Assembly: GCA_014843695.1 (NCBI GenBank)
Contig: CM026386.1
Location: forward strand, 10,729,814 to 10,793,813
Length of the DNA: 64,000 bases
Direction of reading: 5' to 3'
Origin: Archivesica marissinica
Taxonomy: Eukaryota; Mollusca; Bivalvia; Venerida; Vesicomyidae
The translations under genes were made by a program, and so were the position numbers. A model generated the notes under the pieces. That model did not search any database. It was not told the DNA's origin and saw nothing but the letters and a program-made list of their open reading frames with translations. Of the stretch, positions 55,786 to 64,000 are shown in pieces (position 1 is the stretch's first letter; each line of letters starts with the position of its first letter).

Positions 55786-58690
55786 ATTGTGTGAACGATA
55801 CACGCAGCATTGTGTGAATGATAAATGCAGCATTGTGTGAATGATAAACACAGTATTGTGTGAATGACAAATGCAGCATTGTGTGAATGATAAACACAGT
55901 ATTGTGTGAATGATAAACGCAAAATTGTGTGGATGATAAACGCAGTATTGTGTGATGATAAACGCAGCATTGTGTGAATGATAAACATAGCATTGTGTGA
56001 ATGATAAATGCAGCATTGTGTGAACGATAAACACAGCATTGTGTGAATGATAAACATAGCATTGTGTGAACGATAAACACAGCATTGTGTGAACGATAAA
56101 CGCAGCATTGTGTGAACGATAAATACAGTATTGTGTGAACGATACACGCAGCATTGTGTGAATGATAAATACAGTATTGTGTGAACGATACACGCAGCAT
56201 TGTGTGAATGATAAATACAGTATTGTGTGAACGATAAACGCAGCATTGTGTGAACGATAAATACAGCATTGTGTGAACGATAAACGCAGCATTGTGTGAA
56301 CGATACACGCAGCATTGTGTGAACGATAAACACAGCATTGTGTGAATGATAAACGCAGCATTGTGTGAACGATAAATGCAGCATTGTGTGAACGATAAAT
56401 GCAGCATTGTGTGAACGATAAATGCAGCATTGTGTGAATGATAAATGCAGCATTGTGTGAATGATAAACACAGTATTGTGTGAATGATAAACGCAGCATT
56501 GTGTGAATGATAAATGCAGTATTGTGTGAATGATAAATGCAGCATTGTGTGAACGATAAACACAGTATTGTGTGAATGATAAACACAGCATTGTGTGAAC
56601 GATAAACACAGCATTGTGTGAATGATAAACACAGCATTGTGTGAACGATAAACGCAGCATTGTGTGAATGATAAACACAGCATTGTGTGAATGATAAACA
56701 GCATTGTGTGAATGATAAACGCAGCATTGTGTGAACGATACATGCAGCATTGTGTGAATGATAAATGCAGCATTGTGTGAATGATAAATGCAGCATTGTG
56801 TGAATGATAAATGCAGCATTGTGTGAATGATGAATACAGTATTGTGTGAATGATAAACATAGCATTGTGTGAATGATAAACACAGCATTGTGTGAATGAT
56901 ACACGCAGCATTTTGTGAATGATAAATGCAGCATTGTGTGATGATAAATGCAGCATTGTGTGAATGATAAACACAGCATTGTGTGAACGATAAACGCAGC
57001 ATTGTGTGATGATACACAGCATTGTGTGATGATAAACGCAGCATTGTGTGAATGATAAACACAGCATTGTGTGAATGATAAACAGCATTGTGTGAATGAT
57101 AAACACAGCATTGTGTGAACGATAAACACAGCATTGTGTGGATGATAAACGCAGCATTGTGTGAACGATAAACGCAGCATTGTGTGAATGATAAACACAG
57201 CATTGTGTGAATGATAAACAGCATTGTGTGAATGATAAACACAGCATTGTGTGAACGATAAACACAGCATTGTGTGGATGATAAACGCAGCATTGTGTGA
57301 ACGATAAACGCAGCATTGTGTGAATGATAAACACAGCATTGTGTGAATGATAAACAGCATTGTGTGAATGATAAACACAGCATTGTGTGAACGATAAACA
57401 CAGCATTGTGTGGATGATAAACGCAGCATTGTGTGAACGATAAACGCAGCATTGTGTGAATGATAAACACAGCATTGTGTGAATGATAAACAGCATTGTG
57501 TGAATGATAAACACAGCATTGTGTGAACGATAAACACAGCATTGTGTGGATGATAAACGCAGCATTGTGTGAACGATAAACGCAGCATTGTGTGAATGAT
57601 AAACACAGCATTGTGTGAATGATAAACAGCATTGTGTGAATGATAAACGCAGCATTGTGTGAACGATACATGCAGCATTGTGTGAATGATAAATGCAGCA
57701 TTGTGTGAATGATAAATGCAGCATTGTGTGAATGATAAATGCAGCATTGTGTGAATGATGAATACAGTATTGTGTGAATGATAAACATAGCATTGTGTGA
57801 ATGATAAACACAGCATTGTGTGAATGATACACGCAGCATTTTGTGAATGATAAATGCAGCATTGTGTGAATGATAAACACAGCATTGTGTGAACGATAAA
57901 CGCAGCATTGTGTGATGATACACAGCATTGTGTGATGATAAACGCAGCATTGTGTGAATGATAAACATAGCATTGTGTGACCGATAAACACAGCATTGTG
58001 TGAATGATAAACGCAGCATTGTGTGAATGATAAATGCAGCATTGTGTGAATGATAAACAGAGCATTGTGTGAATGATAAACAGCATTGTGTGAATGATAA
58101 ACGCAGCATTGTGTGAACGATAAATGCAGCATTTAGTGAATGATGAACACAGCATTGTGTAAACGATAAACGCAGCATTGTGTAATGATAAACACAGCAT
58201 TGTGTGAATGATAAACGCAGCATTGTGTGAATGATACACGCAGCATTTTGTGAATGATAAATGCAGCATTGTGTGATGATAAATACAGTATTGTGTGAAT
58301 GATGATACATGCAGCATTGTGTGAATGATACATGCAGCATTGTGTGAACGATAAACACAGCATTGTGTGAATGATAAACACAGCATTGTGTGAATGATAC
58401 ACGCAGCATTTTGTGAATGATAAATGCAGCATTGTGTGATGATAAATGCAGCATTGTGTGAATGATAAACACAGCATTGTGTGATGATACACAGCATTGT
58501 GTGATGATAAACGCAGCATTGTGTGAATGATAAACGCAGCATTTTGTGAATGATAAATGCAGCATTGTGTGAATGATAAACGCAGCATTGTGTAACGATA
58601 AACACAGCATTGTGTGATGATAAACTCAGCATTGTGTGAATGATAAACGCAGCATTGTGTAATGATAAACACAGCATTGTGTGATGATAA
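55786..58690. repeat. 23-bp satellite, about 125 copies
   Basis: Unit GCAGCATTGTGTGAATGATA + AAC; recurrent variants are GAACGAT, GGATGAT, a 3-base shorter AACAGC form and TTTTGTG. Between 57.1 and 57.6 kb a six-unit block of about 136 bp marked by GTGTGGATGAT repeats four times. A larger block (about 56.70-56.92) recurs at 57.63-57.85. Minus-strand ORFs of up to 1000 codons are artefacts. Confidence 0.97.
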
Positions 58691-58985
58691 ACATCAAAGC
58701 ACACAGTTCTTACAATGCGTTCAAAGCATTTCCTTTTATAATATTGAGATAAAATAGTTAATAGTGTCTCTATAAGTTCGGACTGAAATTCCCTCGTGTC
58801 AGATGTTTATCATACGCCCATGCGATTAACAGTGTACAAGTATTATGAACGCTGAGTGAACATGTTATAATGTATTGGCAATTTACAGTAGAGGCTCGGC
58901 TAATCATGGATTTTAACTATAACATGATGTAAGACAAATGCAACAAACTTCTACATTTATAAATACTATCATCCACAATTTAAGT
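58691..58985. other. No recognised feature
   Basis: Unique DNA. Confidence 0.5.
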
Positions 58986-58986
58986 T

Positions 58987-59222
58987 TTAAACGTTATTTA
59001 TTTTACAACGATTGCGAAGCAAGTTTTAACAACTTATATTAACCACTCTCGTTGGCGCGGATGAAAGCATAAATATGGTCATTCATGTGGGAGGAAACCG
59101 GAGTACCCGGAGAAAACCCAACCTGTCCGATCTGGCGACCACCGTACCATCTCACATACTTCCCGGCCCGAGGATCGAACCCGGGTTGCATTGGTGAGAA
59201 GCGAGCGTGCTAATCGGACATC
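58987..59222 (-). mobile_element. SINE family E
   Basis: TTTTACAACGATTGCGAAGC tail. Head at the right with GATCGAACCCGGGTTGCATT and GCGAGCGTGCTAATCGGACA. Confidence 0.86.
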
Positions 59223-59264
59223 CACAATTTGCAACACTGCCAAACCCATCAAACAAAACCATTT

Positions 59265-59420
59265 AATCCATATCCTAATTAATAACACAAACAGCATTTA
59301 ATTTAAACCAGCCACTTAATCATTATTCACAAGGCCTAATTAATAACACAAACAGCATTTAATTTAAACCAGCCACTTAATCATTATTCACAAGGCCTAA
59401 TTAATAACACAAACAGCTTC
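59265..59420. repeat. 61-bp array, about 2.5 copies
   Basis: CCTAATTAATAACACAAACA ... ACCAGCCACTTAATCATTAT. Confidence 0.9.
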
Positions 59421-60104
59421 CTTGTAAACCAGAGATTTACCATTAATCAATTAGAACTTGCTTTTAAAATTCATCTAATTTCACTTATTTCAAGTATCTC
59501 CATAGATTTTTCAATTACATCACAATTATTACACCAGCTCTATAATCCACTAATTAGATAGTTTTGTAACTAGCTTCAATACCACACACCACTTTAATTG
59601 ATATCAAATAACCAGATATGGACTTTTCTATTTACACTACATAGAATAATGTCAATTGTAAACAGCTTTGATATACACTATCCTTAATTTGTATACAAAT
59701 TATACCGGAAAATATCCCTCCGTCACGAGGCGCGATAAGATCTGGGGGGGGGGTAAACCCGCAAACAAAAGCACCTGTCAAATTTTTCATTAAATTATCT
59801 GTATAACTGGTCAAATAAACTGTCCAAATTGATTCATATGAGATTTACCTCACCCAATGTATTGACCAATATTTCAATTTCTGTGCAAGTTAAACATGAT
59901 ACATAGTAAAGCAAGGACATGTATACACATGTACTATAAATAAATATCATTCAAAAACCCATAATATAAGCATTCATCTTTCTAAAATGTAAAGTACGAT
60001 TCAACAGTAAGTTAAAATATTGTAATATTTCTACAATGCAGTTTTTTTGGGAAAAAGTTATAAAAGTCGAAAAGCGTTCAACCAATCTATCCCACCTCAA
60101 TGGA
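59421..60104. other. No recognised feature
   Basis: AT-rich unique DNA with a run of 9 G near 59.75 kb. Confidence 0.5.
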
Positions 60105-60421
60105 TGAGACTTCATTGAGATTTAGGTTAATATACTATTATATCTCCATACAAACGACAGCCATTTAGCTATCATGCAGTGGATAAGTAGTCGCCATATC
60201 TATCCCACCTCCATAGATATTACTGGGACTACATAAGATTCTGGCCTTTATTATGAACATTGGTTTGGCTACTACATTGTCAATGTATGTCGTATTGGTA
60301 ATGGCGTCAAGGTGCTTCTATGAGGGAAAGGGTTTATGAACATTGGTTTGGCTACTACATTGTCAATGTATGTCGTATTGGTAATGGCATCAAGAGGTGT
60401 TTCTATGCAGGAAAGGGTTAA
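60105..60421. mobile_element. MITE family P4, nearly unexpanded
   Basis: TTCATTGAGATTTAGGTTAA at the left, GGAAAGGGTTAA at the right, with one left half and two copies of the ATGAACATTGGTTTGGCTAC half. Serves as the reference for the 19 and 40 kb copies. Confidence 0.85.
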
Positions 60422-60955
60422 AGACAAAATGTGATGAAGGCAACTTTAAATTCTATGTAACAAGTTAAGGTTAACACTCAATACTTCAATAAGATAACTA
60501 TAAAGCAACTGTTACTGCTTATCACCTCTTTTTGGTATTGCCCCCTCAATGCTATTAAGTAAGTACTTACCGTACTTACTCGCGTATAAGACAGGATTTT
60601 CATCACCAGATTATTGTCTCAAAGTGGAATCCCGTCTTATAAGCGAATGGTAAATTATTTTAAAAAATGGGTTTTTAAAAAGTCAGTTTGTTCCTACTCA
60701 ATAATTGAACTTATTAATAAGGTTTCAGCAAATCAAATTTAAAGTTGTGCATCAATGCATTGTATTATGATTTGACATAATTTACAGTGCTTTTACAGTA
60801 CAATTTGTTTGATCTTTACTTCTGAGTGGTTTTCGGTATTTCGGTATAAATACGGTATTCATACTGTTTCAAAAATAATCTTTCCCCACCCTCTCCCGAA
60901 GAGAATTGAGCAATTAATTCCGACTGGCCCAATCAGTGTACCGTCCCGTCCATAC
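60422..60955. other. No recognised feature
   Basis: Unique AT-rich DNA. Confidence 0.5.
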
Positions 60956-61010
60956 TATAAGCGAGTAGCAACTGGTAGCGAAGATAAATAAACGTAAAAC
61001 ACACACTCTG
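60956..61010 (+). mobile_element. SINE family A tail fragment
   Basis: TAAGCGAGTAGCAACTGGTA then AAACGTAAAACACACACTC. Confidence 0.7.
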
Positions 61011-61537
61011 TCAAAGATCACTAGAATTCCAACCAAACATTCCTCAGGAGGTTCAACCACATTTCTAAAAGTGTGCCCACTACTGTTTTCATCTTGACCT
61101 ACATGTTGTATATCTCTACCTTTTCTGAAAACTTTGGCCTGGACTAGATAGACCGCAAGTCTAAAATCCATGGACTATTAATGATAAAACACTTTGTTGG
61201 TTTACATTTATTTATCTTTTTCTTTTCCATTCACCGGAGTCAAGGTAAATATTTGCTGCTACAAATATAGACGATCGTAATTATTTTATTTGCGTTGGCA
61301 TTAATATTTTTTGTTGGAGTGGGAAGTGAAGATTGGCTTAATTCTTCCTCACGGTTGAAGAGCGTCTCTATGGCAGGTGGTAGGTAGTGTGTGGGTGGGT
61401 GGGGAGGGATGAACACTCCTCCCCATTCTCTCTCATTCAATCACAGTGGAGAAACATGTACATTACAATTCATACCACCGGATACAGTTTCAATAATGTC
61501 TGCTGTTATGGAGTTCATGGTTTGTTTGAGTGGTTTA
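61011..61537. other. No recognised feature
   Basis: Unique DNA. GGTGGGTGGGGAGGG-type G-rich segment at about 61.39 kb. Confidence 0.5.
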
Positions 61538-61588
61538 CGGTTATTTATCGTCGCTACCGGTTGTCCATATGGGCGACAAAGATATTCT
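61538..61588 (-). mobile_element. SINE family A fragment
   Basis: TTATTTATCGTCGCTACCGG then TTGTCCATATGGGCGAC. Confidence 0.7.
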
Positions 61589-62008
61589 TCAGAGTATTTC
61601 CCTATGTATTTCAACTAAGATATTCAACAAGTATAAGCTAGCTACATGTACACAAAATATTGCAAACAGGACTCATTCTCGGTCAGAAGTTTTGGGATAA
61701 GTGAGAAAGCGTGTGATCTTAATAACTTAATATTTTATGGTGTTATTTAATAAATGTCCACAAAATATGGTTAAAATACACAGTATGACCATTAAATACA
61801 ACATTTGAATAGAAGGAGTGCTTTATAATGGACCAGTGTATCTTACTGGAAAACATTTTGTACGAAACAAATATATTCGACCAAATCGCCCTCTAGAATG
61901 AACCCTGATTCAGTTCATTTAAATCTTATAACATTTTTAGCAAAGGTCTTGCATGTATGTGAAAACAGTCGAGTAGAATTGGCTTAAATGTAGTTGTTAT
62001 GCTTGTAA
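61589..62008. other. No recognised feature
   Basis: Unique DNA. Confidence 0.5.
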
Positions 62009-62156
62009 TAGAGGCAAGGCACTTAAATACCATGTTGCCTCTTCTCTCTCCCTTATGGCGATGATAGATTCCATCAGGAATGAGGTCTCAAGAGTGGTAA
62101 ACTAATGTAAAAATGTGTTTCGCAATCGAGTTAAAATAAATTTGTATAAACTACTG
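62009..62156 (+). mobile_element. SINE family B, head missing
   Basis: GAGGCAAGGCACTTAAATAC, ATTCCATCAGGAATGAGGTC and TTCGCAATCGAGTTAAAATA. Confidence 0.8.
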
Positions 62157-62158
62157 TA

Positions 62159-62384
62159 TTAACCCTTTCAACACTACAGGCCTCTAAATAGACATACAAA
62201 AAGTGTAGATCGAGATAAACTGACTCGTCACTCATCACGATTTGTACTTTTTGCCAGTAATAATTATTACTATTTTTAGATAAAATTACCCATTTTGATA
62301 ACTGGCCCAAAGGTAATTTTCTTATTAATTTATTGGTCTAAAAATATCATGTACCAGTCCATGTCAGTTACTTGGGGTTGAATG
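62159..62384. mobile_element. MITE family P1, founder of the adjoining array
   Basis: TTAACCCTTTCAACACTACA at the left, then the family body with a damaged central palindrome. It runs straight into the array at its right terminus. Confidence 0.85.
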
Positions 62385-63676
62385 GATGCCCCAGTCCATG
62401 TCAGTTACTTGGGGTTGAATGGGTGCACCAGTCCATGTCAGTTACTTGGGGTTGAATTGGTTAATATCATGTACCAGTCCATGTCAGTTACTTGGGGTTG
62501 AATGGGTTAAATATCATGCACCAGTCCATGTCAGTTACTTGGGGTTGAATGGGTTAATATCATGCACCAGTCCATGTCAGTTACTTGGTGTTGAATGGGT
62601 TAAATATCATGTACCAGTCCATGTCAGTTACTTGGTGTTGAATGGGTTAAATATCATGTACCAGTCCATGTCAGTTACTTGGTGTTGAATGGGTTAAATA
62701 TCATGCACCAGTCCATGTCAGTTACTTGGTGTTGAATGGGTTAAATATCATGCACCAGTCCATGTCAGTTACTTGGTGTTGAATGGGTTAAATATCATGC
62801 ACCAGTCCATGTCAGTTACTTGGTGTTGAATGGGTTAAATATCATGTACCAGTCCATGTCAGTTACTTGGTGTTGAATGGGTTAAATATCATGTACCAGT
62901 CCATGTCAGTTACTTGGTTTTGAATGGGTTAAATATCATGCACCAGTCCATGTCAGTTACTTGGTGTTGAATGGGTTAAATATCATGTACCAGTCCATGT
63001 CAGTTACTTGGTGTTGAATGGGTTAATATCATGTACCAGTCCATGTCAGTTACTTGGTTTTGAATGGGTTAAATATCATGTACCAGTCCATGTCAGTTAC
63101 TTGGTGTTGAATGGATTAAATATCATGTACCAGTCCATGTCAGTTACTTGGTGTTGAATGGGTTAAATATCATGTACCAGTCCATGTCAGTTACTTGGTG
63201 TTGAATGGGTTAAATATCATGTACCAGTCCATGTCAGTTACTTGGTGTTGAATGGATTAATATCATGTACCAGTCCATGTCAGTTACTTGGTTTTGAATG
63301 GGTTAAATATCATGTACCAGTCCATGTCAGTTACTTGGTGTTGAATGGGTTAAATATCATGTACCAGTCCATGTCAGTTACTTGGGGTTGAATGGGTTAA
63401 TATCATGTACCAGTCCATGTCAGTTACTTGGGGTTGAATGGGTTAATATCATGTACCAGTCCATGTCAGTTACTTGGGGTTGAATGGGTTAATATCATGT
63501 ACCAGTCCATGTCAGTTACTTGGGGTTGAATGGGTTAATATCATGTACCAGTCCATGTCAGTTACTTGGTGTTGAATGGGTTAATATCATGTACCAGTCC
63601 ATGTCAGTTACTTGGTGTTGAATGGGTTAATATCATGTACCAGTCCATGTCAGTTACTTGGGGTTGAATGGATTAA
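62385..63676. repeat. 46/47-bp satellite made of the P1 right terminus (about 28 copies)
   Basis: Unit CATGTACCAGTCCATGTCAG + TTACTTGGTGTTGAATGGGT + TAAATAT. This is the last 45 or so bases of P1 including the inverted end and TTAA. GGGGTT and GGTGTT variants sit in blocks; the first two copies are shorter. Confidence 0.95.
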
Positions 63677-64000
63677 ATGGGTGGATTACTAGACTGTAAC
63701 TTTTAACAAATATTTTATTATATTAGTCGATTCTTAAGCAATCATGTATAGTTTAAGAATTAGTTAAACAGTCTATCAAGTTTTGACTTATATCGAGGGC
63801 AACATTTATGTGTACTTGCAGTATTGTATTATTGGATAAAACAGTCAATCAGGCTTTGTCTATATCAAGGGTAATGTCTAAGATTTCAGAAGATCTGTCT
63901 GGTAGATCTGATAAGCCATCCATGTGTATACGAGAGGCCCTATATCTCTATCAGAGTTGACATGCATTGTCAATGAGATCTGATTAGAGCAATAAACTAT
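63677..64000. other. No recognised feature
   Basis: Unique AT-rich DNA at the right edge. Confidence 0.5.

Noticed and set aside
55663..58704. Minus-strand ORFs of 810-1013 codons with SFTQCCVYHSHNA-type repeats
   Set aside because: Translation of a 23-bp satellite without stops. Three frames are open together and no domain is recognised.

Overview
The window is eukaryotic, AT-rich, animal nuclear DNA. It holds one recognisable gene, a CLASP (CLIP-associating protein, a microtubule plus-end/rescue factor), on the minus strand. Fourteen exons with matching phases run from about 51.4 kb down to 0.75 kb. The C-terminal exons (TOG4 and the CLIP-interacting domain) lie off the left edge. The repeat landscape suggests a mollusc, probably a bivalve: several tRNA-headed SINE families, many TTAA-ended MITEs, and the 'aagggcAATAACTC'-type repeat phrases at 42.3, 42.7 and 44.6 kb. 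I cannot name the species.

Layout in transcript order, right to left. 51.4-64 kb is upstream DNA with no recognised gene; it holds a 2.9 kb 23-bp satellite, smaller arrays, SINE pieces and a satellite grown from the end of a MITE. 50.6-51.4 kb is a long acidic first exon (273 codons) with a PP1-docking-like motif. 41.9-45.3 kb carries three exons of the Ser/Arg-rich linker. 38.7 kb is the linker exon just before TOG3. 2.6-28.5 kb carries the TOG3 exons, and 0.75-1.7 kb the linker after TOG3. No TOG1 or TOG2 exon is seen on the minus strand. However, a single well-formed TOG2 exon lies on the PLUS strand inside the intron at 34.3 kb, flanked by a direct repeat of about 98 bp.

Roughly 23 kb, over a third of the window, is tandem repeat in about 25 separate arrays, with units from 16 to 119 bp. 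Very long open frames in these arrays are artefacts of stop-free repeat units. Some arrays are built from the gene's own splice signals: about 85 tandem copies of the exon-11 acceptor with its first exon bases, five tandem copies of the exon-12 donor, and five copies of a branch-point consensus upstream of exon 6. Other arrays are amplified halves or ends of MITEs.

The most novel observations are the splice-site satellites, the inverted TOG2 exon, the MITE-end satellites and the PP1-motif first exon. All identifications are by eye; no search or alignment program was run.
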